64,000 bases of DNA. It comes from CAVZBW01 sp963773635. GTDB lineage: Bacteria; Actinomycetota; Acidimicrobiia; Acidimicrobiales; RAAP-2. The notes under the pieces are model-generated. The model had not been told where the DNA came from. It did no database searches and worked only from the letters and a program-made list of their open reading frames with translations. Position 1 is the first letter of the stretch; every line of letters starts with the position of its first letter. Below, one piece after another: positions 24,064 through 31,201 of this stretch. The stretch is taken from the NCBI GenBank assembly GCA_963773635.1, contig CAVZBW010000007.1:1-64000 (forward strand). The letters are read 5' to 3'. The position numbers and the translations under genes are program-made.

Positions 24064-25129
24064 AGACGCGGGCTGCGTTTCCCGACAAGATGAGCTGGCG
24101 CTCGTCGTCGGGAACGGTCGCAAACTGCTCCTCGACGATCTTGCGGGAGTTGGGCCAGCTCGTGACGGGGTGGGGGAAGTCGGTCGACCACAAGATGTTC
24201 TCGGGGCCGAGCACGTCCCGGACCCGGTGCAGCCCGAGGACCTCGTCGATGAAGGTCAGGTGGACGTTGCGGTGGAAGTAGTAGCTGGGTAGCTGCGAGA
24301 TGGCCGGGTAGACGTAACCCTGCCGGGTGACCATGTCGTCGACGGTGTCGAGCCACCACGCCACCCAGGTGAGCCCGGGCTCCACGAAGACCAGCTTCAA
24401 CCGGGGGAAGCGCTCGAGGACGCCCCCCATGATCCACATGCCGAAGGCCTCGGCGGTCATGAGCGGGGTGAGGGGGATCATGACGCCTCCGCTCGGCGTG
24501 GGGTCACGCTTGGCGAGGTCGTCCAGGCTCGTGTTGAGGCCGATGTGGCAGCAGACGGGCAGCTCGGCCTCCTCGATCCGGGCGAACAGGGGCGCGTAGC
24601 GCTCCTCCCAGTAGTCGGCCTGTCCGAGCTCGTTCGGGAACACGGGAAGCTGCAGCGACTTGGCGCCCAGGGCGACAACCCGCTCCACCTCGGCGACGGC
24701 GGCGTCCATGTCGTGGATCGGGATCTGGTAGGAGACGACCAGCCTCTTGGGATCGGCCTGCGCGAACTCGAACAACGCGTCGTTGAAGGCCCGCATCGCC
24801 TCCCACGCCGCGCCCTGCACGTCGGCCAGGTATCGAAAGGCGCTGACCTCGCAGTAGAGGACCTCCGCCTCGACCCCGTCGGCGTCCATGTCCTTGAGCC
24901 GCTCGACCGGGTCCCAGTACCCGGGGCGGGTAAAGGCCGCGTTCTTGACGTTGACGGCGTTTTGCACGGTCCCCGCTCGGTTGGCCCTCCCCGCCCCCCG
25001 GCCCATCTTGGCCTCGAAGGAGTCGACCGCCGAGTCGTAGGCCTCGTGGTGGCAGCCGGCCAGGTGCCGCTTCACCTGCTCGTGGGAGATCTTGACGTGC
25101 GAGTCAGCGGAGATCAATCGCTCGGTCAT
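24053..25129 (-). CDS. Amidohydrolase 2 family (ACMSD-like) metal-dependent hydrolase
   Basis: TIM-barrel amidohydrolase of 358 aa. Metal ligands are visible as D-x-H in ISADSHV (N-terminus), His in CCHIGLN and Asp in LWSTDFPHP. This subfamily contains decarboxylases (ACMSD, gamma-resorcylate) and hydrolases; the reaction is not predictable from sequence. ATG 25129 follows GGAGG by seven bases; a GTG at 25156 is possible. It lies downstream of the tetR gene on the same strand, and an operator-like site (25173-25186) overlaps the end of tetR just upstream, so it is probably controlled by that regulator with the SDR and CoA-transferase. Confidence 0.8.
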   Translation of the reverse strand: MTERLISADSHVKISHEQVKRHLAGCHHEAYDSAVDSFEAKMGRGAGRANRAGTVQNAVNVKNAAFTRPGYWDPVERLKDMDADGVEAEVLYCEVSAFRYLADVQGAAWEAMRAFNDALFEFAQADPKRLVVSYQIPIHDMDAAVAEVERVVALGAKSLQLPVFPNELGQADYWEERYAPLFARIEEAELPVCCHIGLNTSLDDLAKRDPTPSGGVMIPLTPLMTAEAFGMWIMGGVLERFPRLKLVFVEPGLTWVAWWLDTVDDMVTRQGYVYPAISQLPSYYFHRNVHLTFIDEVLGLHRVRDVLGPENILWSTDFPHPVTSWPNSRKIVEEQFATVPDDERQLILSGNAARVWGL

Positions 25130-25172
25130 CGGCTCGCCTCCCCTTGTCCACGGCACCGGCCGTCAGCTCGCC

Positions 25173-25186
25173 ATACTAACCACTAT
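25173..25186 (-). promoter_or_regulatory. TetR-operator-like site 2 (amidohydrolase promoter)
   Basis: On the minus strand ATAGT-GGTT-AGTAT, nine of ten arm positions matching the perfect site at 25887-25900. It overlaps the tetR 3' end, about 45 bp before the amidohydrolase start. Confidence 0.45.
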
Positions 25187-25874
25187 GCAGGCCTCGCGAC
25201 GGGTCCGGCGGGGGGGCCAGCTCCGCCTCGACGAGGAGGGTCAGTGCCCGGACCATGGCCCGGCGCGAGGGGTCCGTTCCGCCGGGCCCCGGCAGGCGAG
25301 CCCGAGTCGAGGAGCTGGGAATGGCGTCGCTCACCACCTCGCCGATGGCGAGGCCCCGCATGATGTCGAACAACGACGGCGCCAGGTCCGCGGGGGCTTC
25401 GGCCCCCGCAAAGACCTGCGCCACGAGGCGCCGCCATCCGGATGCCGCCGTCCGGTCGAGGCGCTCCAGGACCTGCACCGTCCGCTCTGCCGTGCGGGGG
25501 TCCCGGCCCAAGTTGAGCAGGATCTGGACGGAGGCGAGGAAGTCGGGCTGGCGGTAGTGGGACCAGATGACCTCCGCCAGCGACTCGAGGCGCTCGGAGA
25601 TGTCCGAGCCGGTGACCGAGGCGCCGGTCAGGGTCTCGCCGAGGCGCCGGGAGGACCGTTCGAACACGGCGAGCAGCAGGCCCTCTCGGGTCGCGAAGTG
25701 GTGTTGGATCACCCCCCAGCTGACGCCCGCCGAGGCGGCGATCCGGTTGGAGCTGGCCCGGTAGAAGCCCTCCTCGAGGATGCACCGGACGGCCGCATCG
25801 AGAACTCGCTCGCGGGTGGTCGGCGAGTCCTGCCCGCCCCCCGGCGCCGAAACAAGGCTCGGTCTCTCCGACAT
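25176..25874 (-). CDS. TetR-family transcriptional regulator
   Basis: Repressor of 232 aa with the N-terminal TetR helix-turn-helix: RERVLDAAVRCILEEGFYRA, then SNRIAASAGVSWGVIQHHF as recognition region and ATREGLLLAVFERSSRRL. The C-terminal ligand domain is typical in size; the ligand is unknown but CoA thioesters or aromatic acids are likely given the neighbours. ATG 25874 lies nine bases after TATGCT, and a perfect ATAGT-4-ACTAT palindrome (25887-25900) overlaps that -10, indicating autoregulation. Related sites lie before the amidohydrolase and the CoA-transferase. It is divergent from the SDR gene. Confidence 0.85.
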   Translation of the reverse strand: MSERPSLVSAPGGGQDSPTTRERVLDAAVRCILEEGFYRASSNRIAASAGVSWGVIQHHFATREGLLLAVFERSSRRLGETLTGASVTGSDISERLESLAEVIWSHYRQPDFLASVQILLNLGRDPRTAERTVQVLERLDRTAASGWRRLVAQVFAGAEAPADLAPSLFDIMRGLAIGEVVSDAIPSSSTRARLPGPGGTDPSRRAMVRALTLLVEAELAPPPDPSRGLHSG

Positions 25875-25886
25875 GCCGGGCGCAGC

Positions 25887-25900
25887 ATAGTTTCCACTAT
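25887..25900 (+). promoter_or_regulatory. TetR-operator-like site 3 (tetR/SDR divergent promoter)
   Basis: ATAGT-TTCC-ACTAT, a perfect inverted repeat. It overlaps the minus-strand -10 TATGCT of tetR and a plus-strand TATCGT (25898-25903) for the SDR gene, so one bound dimer could shut both promoters. Confidence 0.6.
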
Positions 25901-25942
25901 CGTGCGCGACGCCCGGAGCCTCGACGCGACAGGAGACCGGTG

Positions 25943-26800
25943 ATGTCGACCCAGACGCCCGACAACGTGCCCGCCATCCCACGCTGGGACCGGCTCCTCG
26001 AGGACCGGGTGGCGGTCGTGACGGGGGGCGGGGACGGCATCGGCGGTGCCATCTCCCGGCTCTTCGCCGAGCACGGCGCGCAGGTGGAGATCGCCGAGAT
26101 CGATCCCGCCCGCGCCGAGCGCTGCGCCGGAGAAATCGAGGCGGCCGGAGGCACGGCCCGGGCACACGTGGTCGACGTGCGGCGCGCCGAGGACGTCTCC
26201 CGCCTCGCCGAGGCGGTGCTCGGCGACCGCGGTCGTGTCGACGTCGTCGTGAACAACGTCGGGGACTACCGGCCGCTCGTGCGTTTCTCCGAGTCCACGC
26301 CCGACAGCTGGCGCGAGATGTACGAGATCAACCTGCATCACGTCTATCTGGTGACGCGCGCCTTCCTCGGGGCGATGATCGACCAGGGGAAGGGTTCGAT
26401 CGTGAACGTGCACTCGGTGGAGGGGATGCGCGGCTACCCCGGAGACCCGGTGTACGGATCGCTCAAGGCGGCGGTGGCCCACTTCACGACCTGCCTGGCC
26501 GTCTCCTACGGCCGCAAGGGCATCCGGGCGAACGGGATCGGGACCGACCTCACCCACACGCCGCAGGTCGACTACCTCACCGGATCCGAGGACCGGGAGG
26601 ACCTCTGGGCTTCGTGGGCTCCCGTGGGTCGGGTGGGCTGGCCCGAGGACCAGGCCCGGGTGGCGCTCTTCTTGGCCTCGGATCTGTCGGCCTTTGTCAC
26701 CGGCCACAACATCCCGGCCGACGGAGGGAGCAAGGCGGGAGGCGGCTGGTTCTACTCGCCGAGCGCCGGCCGGTTCGTCAACCGGCCACGCGATCTCTGA
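25943..26800 (+). CDS. Short-chain dehydrogenase/reductase (SDR)
   Basis: Classical SDR of 285 aa, an NAD(P)-dependent oxidoreductase. Cofactor loop VVTGGGDGIGGAISRLF (TGxxxGxG), acidic residue after the second strand (EIAEIDPARAE) favouring NAD, NNVGDY (NNAG equivalent), catalytic Ser in VNVHSVEG and the Y-x3-K motif as YGSLKAAV. The Tyr-Gly-x2-Lys spacing is intact. The substrate alcohol is unknown. ATG 25943 is seven bases after AGGAG (25931-25935). It is divergent from tetR and shares its operator region, so it is probably part of the same regulon as the amidohydrolase and CoA-transferase. Confidence 0.87.
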   Translation: MSTQTPDNVPAIPRWDRLLEDRVAVVTGGGDGIGGAISRLFAEHGAQVEIAEIDPARAERCAGEIEAAGGTARAHVVDVRRAEDVSRLAEAVLGDRGRVDVVVNNVGDYRPLVRFSESTPDSWREMYEINLHHVYLVTRAFLGAMIDQGKGSIVNVHSVEGMRGYPGDPVYGSLKAAVAHFTTCLAVSYGRKGIRANGIGTDLTHTPQVDYLTGSEDREDLWASWAPVGRVGWPEDQARVALFLASDLSAFVTGHNIPADGGSKAGGGWFYSPSAGRFVNRPRDL

Positions 26801-26810
26801 GTACCCGCCG

Positions 26811-28343
26811 TCACCTTTCCGGTGGGGGGCGCAGCGGTGCGCCGGCCACGTCGCAGGACATGGTGGGCGGGCACACGATCGCGGGTGCTCCCTCCGTGTC
26901 GGGTCCGGCCGGCGCGGCTCCCTCTCCGCCGGGCTCGAGCAGGTCGGAGCGGATCGTGATCCAGGCGACGATCCCTCCGACGGCCGAGACACCCGCCGAG
27001 ACGGCCATGGCCGTGTGGAAGCCCGTCGTCATCGCTGAGGGGTCATAGAAGCGGCTGCCGGTCAGGCCGGCGACGAGGGGAAGGATCGCCACGGCAAGCA
27101 AGCCTCCGACCCTCGAGACGGCGTTGTTGACACCCGAGGCGATACCGGCGCGACGGGGTCCGGCCGCGGCGAGGACGGTGGCCGTCACCGGTGCGACCAC
27201 CATGGTGAGCCCCAAACCGAAGACGACCACCGCGGGGAACACGCTCTCGAGGTACGAGTCGCCCGGCTCGATGCGGGTCATGAGCGCGAGCCCGGCCGCG
27301 ATCACGAGCGGACCGACGGTGAGGGGGATTCTCGGCCCGATCCGCTGGGCGAGGGCGCCGGAGCGGGCCGAGAGGAGGAGCATCAGGAAGGTGACCGGCA
27401 GGGAGGCCGCACCGGCCTCGATCGGCGAGTAGCCGAGCGAGATCTGGAGGAAGGCGACGAGGAGGAAGAAGAAGCCCCCCAGCGCCGTGTAGACCACGAA
27501 GGTGACGGCGTTGGCCGCGCTGAACTGGCGCGAGGCGAAGATGCCGAGGGGCAGCATCGGGTGCTCGGATCGTGCCTCGACCACGAAGAAGAGCACCAAC
27601 GCCACGGCGCCCCCGATCCCGATGGCCAGGATGAGCCCCGAGATCCCCACGGTCGGGCCCTCGATCAACGCGTAGGTCGTTCCGCCGAGGCCGAGGCCCG
27701 TGAGGACGGCGCCCTTCCAGTCGATGGCGTTACCGGCGACCGAGGCGTCGCGGGTCTCGGGGACGTGGTAGCTGGCCATGACGATGACGAAGAGGCCCAA
27801 CGGCAGGTTGATGAGGAAGATCGCCCGCCACGAGACGGCCTGGACCAGATAGCCGCCCAGGAGGGGACCGACCGCCGCGGCCACCCCGGTCAGGCCCGTC
27901 CAGGCCCCGATCGCCCGGCTCCGGTCGTCCTTCTGGAAGGTCGCCTCGATCATCGCCAGGCTGCCCGGCGTGAGGAGGGCGCCACCGACCCCCTGGAGGA
28001 GGCGGGCGACGATGAGGAACGGCGCGTCGGGGGCCACGGCGCACAGGAGCGAGGCGGCGGTGAACACCGCCGCCCCGTAGACGAAGATGCGGCGCCTCCC
28101 GAAGCGGTCGCCGAGTGACCCGCCGAGCAGGATCAGCGAGGCGAGGGTGAGGAGGTACCCGTTGAGCACCCACTGGAGGGCGCTGGTCGACGCACCGAGG
28201 CCGCGCCCGATGTCGGGCAGGGCGACGTTGACCACGGTGCTGTCGAGGAAGACCATCGCCGAGCCGGCAACGGCAATCGCCAGCACGCAGCGACCAGTGG
28301 CACTGGCCAGAGCGACTTGTCTGCCATTGGACATCGTGACCAC
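26811..28343 (-). CDS. MFS transporter, DHA2 (EmrB/QacA) family
   Basis: Drug:H+ antiporter-like membrane protein of 510 aa with about 14 hydrophobic segments. Motif C is absent as a strict match, but the DHA2 opening AMVFLDSTVVNVALPDIG (motif D1) and the GGSLGDRFGRRRIFVYG loop (motif A) are clear, as is LLGGYLVQAVSWRAIFLINLPLG. Expected to export hydrophobic compounds from the cytoplasm. GTG 28343 or ATG 28334 are possible starts. It lies 21 bp downstream of the HxlR regulator gene on the same strand, so the regulator and pump are probably cotranscribed. Substrate unknown. Confidence 0.88.
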   Translation of the reverse strand: MVTMSNGRQVALASATGRCVLAIAVAGSAMVFLDSTVVNVALPDIGRGLGASTSALQWVLNGYLLTLASLILLGGSLGDRFGRRRIFVYGAAVFTAASLLCAVAPDAPFLIVARLLQGVGGALLTPGSLAMIEATFQKDDRSRAIGAWTGLTGVAAAVGPLLGGYLVQAVSWRAIFLINLPLGLFVIVMASYHVPETRDASVAGNAIDWKGAVLTGLGLGGTTYALIEGPTVGISGLILAIGIGGAVALVLFFVVEARSEHPMLPLGIFASRQFSAANAVTFVVYTALGGFFFLLVAFLQISLGYSPIEAGAASLPVTFLMLLLSARSGALAQRIGPRIPLTVGPLVIAAGLALMTRIEPGDSYLESVFPAVVVFGLGLTMVVAPVTATVLAAAGPRRAGIASGVNNAVSRVGGLLAVAILPLVAGLTGSRFYDPSAMTTGFHTAMAVSAGVSAVGGIVAWITIRSDLLEPGGEGAAPAGPDTEGAPAIVCPPTMSCDVAGAPLRPPPER

Positions 28344-28364
28344 CCGGTCGACGCTGGCCCCACG

Positions 28365-28853
28365 CTAGACACCTCTCGACCGTGGCCGCTCGGGGATCCC
28401 GCTGTCGTCGCGACCGGGCCCGGCAACGGCCCGGACGTCTCGCGGGCCGAGCGGCTCGCCGCAGGAGGAACAGACCAGCCTGGCGTCCGAGACGTGGCCG
28501 CATGCCTTGTGGACGACCTGCAGGGGAGGCCCGTCGGGCGCGGCGTGGCGATCACCCCATTGGCGCATGGCGGTGATGACCGGCCACAGGTCGCGCCCCT
28601 TGTCGGTGAGACGGTAGTCGTAGCGCGGCGGATGCTCCGAGTAGGGGACCCGCACGAGCACGCCGGCGTCGACGAGGCGGGCGAGGCGCTGCTGGAGGAT
28701 GTTGCGGGAGATGCCGAGCCGAGCCTGAAACTGATCGAAGCGTGACACGCCGAGCAAGGCGTCGCGGATGATGAGCATGCTCCACCATTCGCCCACCACC
28801 TCGAGGCATTGTGCGACCGAGCAGTCCATCTGGGCGAAGCTCTTGCGTTCCAC
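28365..28853 (-). CDS. HxlR-family regulator with C-terminal zinc-ribbon-like tail
   Basis: Winged-helix regulator of 162 aa. The HxlR core includes CSVAQCLEVVGEWWSMLIIRDALLG (positions about 11-35), RFDQFQARLGISRNIL and LQQRLARLVDAGVL, then YRLTDKGRDLWPVI. HxlR proteins often sense redox or electrophiles through the N-terminal Cys, present here. After the core comes CGHVSDARLVCSSCGEPL, a Cys/His cluster that could bind zinc. GTG 28853 is eight bases after TAACCT on the minus strand (leaderless). It precedes the MFS gene, which it probably regulates. Confidence 0.83.
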   Translation of the reverse strand: MERKSFAQMDCSVAQCLEVVGEWWSMLIIRDALLGVSRFDQFQARLGISRNILQQRLARLVDAGVLVRVPYSEHPPRYDYRLTDKGRDLWPVITAMRQWGDRHAAPDGPPLQVVHKACGHVSDARLVCSSCGEPLGPRDVRAVAGPGRDDSGIPERPRSRGV

Positions 28854-29086
28854 GCGGTACGAGGTTAGTGGGTTGCATGACGCTACGCCACGAGCCCGCG
28901 ACGCAGGGCCGCCATCGCTTCGGATTGGTCCTGGAAGTCGGGAAATTGGGACCCACCCGGGTACCTGCAGGTGAACTGCGTGCTCGTCATTGACGCCGGC
29001 AGGAGCTCGACCAAGCGAGGGTGGGTCGAGCCCTGCCGACCGCGGCCGACCAGATCCGGGCAAGGATCCTTCAGGCAGCCCGGGTA

Positions 29087-29092
29087 TAGGTT
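29087..29092 (+). promoter_or_regulatory. -10 element of a leaderless promoter
   Basis: TAGGTT ends seven bases before ATG 29100 of the FAD oxidoreductase. The 246 bp between this gene and the HxlR start shows no other convincing feature. Confidence 0.5.
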
Positions 29093-29099
29093 GCACCGC

Positions 29100-30479
29100 A
29101 TGGCTTTCGATCAGCCGGCGGGCTCCTACGACGTCCTGATTCTCGGAGGCGGCCCGGCGGCCACGCACTGTGCCGGGTTCCTGGCTGACGCCGGCCGGCA
29201 CGTCGCCATCGTCGAGGACGAATTGTTGGGCGGCGAATGCGACTATTACGCGTGCATTCCGTCCAAGACGCTGCTTCGACCGGGTGAGGCGCTGGCAGCG
29301 GCCCTCGACGCTCCCGGCGCGAGCGAGCGGGTCACCGACGGACCGATCGCCCCCGGCGGTCTCTTCGCGTGGCGGGACTTCATGGTCAACGGCTACGACG
29401 ACGGGCACGAGGTCGCCTGGGCCGAGTCCAAGGGGGTCGAGATCATCCGGGGCCACGGTCGCCTCGCCGGTCCGGGCGTCGTCGACGTGGAGGGACGCCG
29501 GCTCGCCGCGCCCGACATCATCGTGGCAACCGGATCCTCTCCGAGCCTGCCGCCCGTGCCGGGACTCGAAGACCTGGTCGGACTCTGGAGCAACCGTGAG
29601 GCGACCGGAGCGATCGACGTACCCGAGCGGCTGCTCGTCATGGGCGGTGGGCCGGTGGGTGTGGAGCTCGCCCAGGTGTTCCGTTCGCTCGGCTCAGCGG
29701 TGGTCGTGGTCGAGAGCCAGGATCGCCTGTTGCCCCGCTCGCCGCGGGCCCTCGGAGAGGGCCTGGGCACGGCGTTCGAGGCCGATGGCATCGAGCTGCA
29801 TCTCGGGGCGCTGGTCACCGCGGCGAAGCGCGACGGCGACGACTACGTCCTGTCCCTCGGCACCGCAGGCGATGTCCGGGGAGACCGGTTGCTCGTGGCG
29901 ACGGGCCGGCGACCCCGGGTCCGGGACATCGGCCTCGAGACGGTGGGGCTCGACCCGGAGGCGCGACAGCTCGACGTCGACGCCTCGATGCGTGCGGCCG
30001 AGGGGCTCTGGGCCATCGGAGACGCCACCGGCATCTGGCTCCTCACGTACGTCGGCAAGTACCAGGGCCGGGTGGCGGCCGCGAACATCCTGGGCGAGCC
30101 GACCGTGGCCGACTACTCCGCCGTCCCCACCGTGATCTTCACCCATCCCCAGGCGGCGGCGGTCGGCGAGGCCGAGGGTGCGTTCAGCGCGACCGTTCCC
30201 CTCGCCTCGGTGCCGCGGACGTCCACCTACAGGCGCCACTACGAGGATCGCCCGGACTTTCTCACGCTGGTCTCCGACGGTCACCGCGTGACGGGCGCCT
30301 TTGCGCTCGGGCCGGAAGCCGGGGAGTGGATGCAGCAGGCCACGCTGGCGATCCGCGCCAAGGTGCCCCTCGAGCTCTTCTTGGACACCATCCAGCCGTT
30401 CCCGTCCTTCTCCGAGGTCTTTTTGACCGCCCTCCTCGAGCTCCGGTCCAAGGCGCGAGGGTCCCCGGTCGGAATCTGA
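29100..30479 (+). CDS. Pyridine nucleotide-disulfide oxidoreductase family flavoprotein
   Basis: FAD/NAD(P)-binding protein of 459 aa resembling dihydrolipoamide dehydrogenase and mercuric reductase. FAD loop VLILGGGPAATHCAGFLA; redox-active disulfide GGECDYYACIPSKTLLRP with the C-x4-C spacing; NAD loop LLVMGGGPVGVELAQVF; second FAD motif LWAIGDATG. The C-terminal dimer motif, normally HPTLSE with the catalytic His, reads IQPFPSFSE, so His is replaced by Phe. It is therefore unlikely to be a true lipoamide dehydrogenase and more likely a reductase with another partner. Leaderless start ATG 29100. No 2-oxoacid dehydrogenase genes are adjacent. Confidence 0.82.
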   Translation: MAFDQPAGSYDVLILGGGPAATHCAGFLADAGRHVAIVEDELLGGECDYYACIPSKTLLRPGEALAAALDAPGASERVTDGPIAPGGLFAWRDFMVNGYDDGHEVAWAESKGVEIIRGHGRLAGPGVVDVEGRRLAAPDIIVATGSSPSLPPVPGLEDLVGLWSNREATGAIDVPERLLVMGGGPVGVELAQVFRSLGSAVVVVESQDRLLPRSPRALGEGLGTAFEADGIELHLGALVTAAKRDGDDYVLSLGTAGDVRGDRLLVATGRRPRVRDIGLETVGLDPEARQLDVDASMRAAEGLWAIGDATGIWLLTYVGKYQGRVAAANILGEPTVADYSAVPTVIFTHPQAAAVGEAEGAFSATVPLASVPRTSTYRRHYEDRPDFLTLVSDGHRVTGAFALGPEAGEWMQQATLAIRAKVPLELFLDTIQPFPSFSEVFLTALLELRSKARGSPVGI

Positions 30480-30495
30480 GCGTGACGGACGCGCC

Positions 30496-31179
30496 TCAGG
30501 GTGCGTTGGAGAGCGAGCCGATCCCGAGGCCGGAGCCCGTAGAGGGTTGCGGGACCTGGGCCATGGGGTTGGGCCTCGGGGGGGCGATCCGCACGAGCGC
30601 ATTGCGGTCGCGGTGGGAGAAGGGCTCGTCGGTGCCCTTGACCTGCAACATGGTGATCTCGTCGTAGGACCAGGCGTCGGGTCCCTGGATGGTCACGGTG
30701 GTCGTGAACGAGAGGGTGCGAAAGGCGTCCAGGAGGAAGGGATTGGAGCAGATCCCGAAGGTGTCGAGTCCCTCCCTGGCGGACAGCTCCAAGGTGGTGG
30801 CGTCGGGGTCGGCCGAGCCGGAGGCCAGCGCCACCTGCCCACGAGGGATGGCGATGGTCAGGAAGACCGTGTGCGTGGCCGGCTCCCAGAGCCAGTACCC
30901 GACCTGGTCGTGAAACGTCTCGGTCTCGCCCGGCTTGACGATGTGGCGCAGGTAGCGGAGTCCGTAGAGAAGTTGGGGACCGTTGGTCTGCGGATCGATG
31001 GGCTGGAGGTCGTAGTGCTCGACGAAGGAGTCGACCCCGACTCCCTCCTTGACGGGATGCTCGTCGGTGCCGGCCGCCCCTTCCCAGGTGCCCGCCAAGG
31101 GTCCGAGCGGGCCGAGGTTGGAGAGCGTGTCCGGATCGGCGTCGGGTTCGGTGAAGACGTCGGCCACCTCTGCGGTCAT
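30496..31179 (-). CDS. Heme-binding beta-barrel (nitrobindin/DUF1794-like) protein
   Basis: A 227-aa protein resembling the FABP-like heme-binding barrel family. The signature GPLAGTWEGAAG near residue 28 matches the G-x-W-x-G opening of nitrobindins; DQVGYWLWEPATHTVFLTIAIPRG is a typical run of barrel strands (positions about 90-115), and the last strand block FSHRDRNALVRIA contains His, the usual axial ligand position being near the C-terminal end. Nitrobindins bind ferric heme and isomerise peroxynitrite; this function is inferred. ATG 31179 is six bases after TAGGTT. Only 22 bp separate it from the divergent acyl-CoA synthetase. Confidence 0.65.
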   Translation of the reverse strand: MTAEVADVFTEPDADPDTLSNLGPLGPLAGTWEGAAGTDEHPVKEGVGVDSFVEHYDLQPIDPQTNGPQLLYGLRYLRHIVKPGETETFHDQVGYWLWEPATHTVFLTIAIPRGQVALASGSADPDATTLELSAREGLDTFGICSNPFLLDAFRTLSFTTTVTIQGPDAWSYDEITMLQVKGTDEPFSHRDRNALVRIAPPRPNPMAQVPQPSTGSGLGIGSLSNAP

Positions 31180-31201
31180 GTCGGCAACCTACTCTGTGCG
31201 C
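31180..31201. promoter_or_regulatory. 22-bp bidirectional leaderless promoter
   Basis: The whole intergenic region between divergent genes. Minus-strand -10 TAGGTT (rc of AACCTA, 31186-31191) and plus-strand -10 TACTCT (31190-31195) overlap by two bases, and each ends exactly six bases before its start codon (ATG at 31179 and at 31202). Confidence 0.6.

Noticed and set aside
28883..28990. Short minus-strand ORF of 35 codons between the HxlR gene and the FAD oxidoreductase
   Set aside because: Some protein-like composition, but no ribosome-binding site, no -10 at a useful distance and no recognised family.
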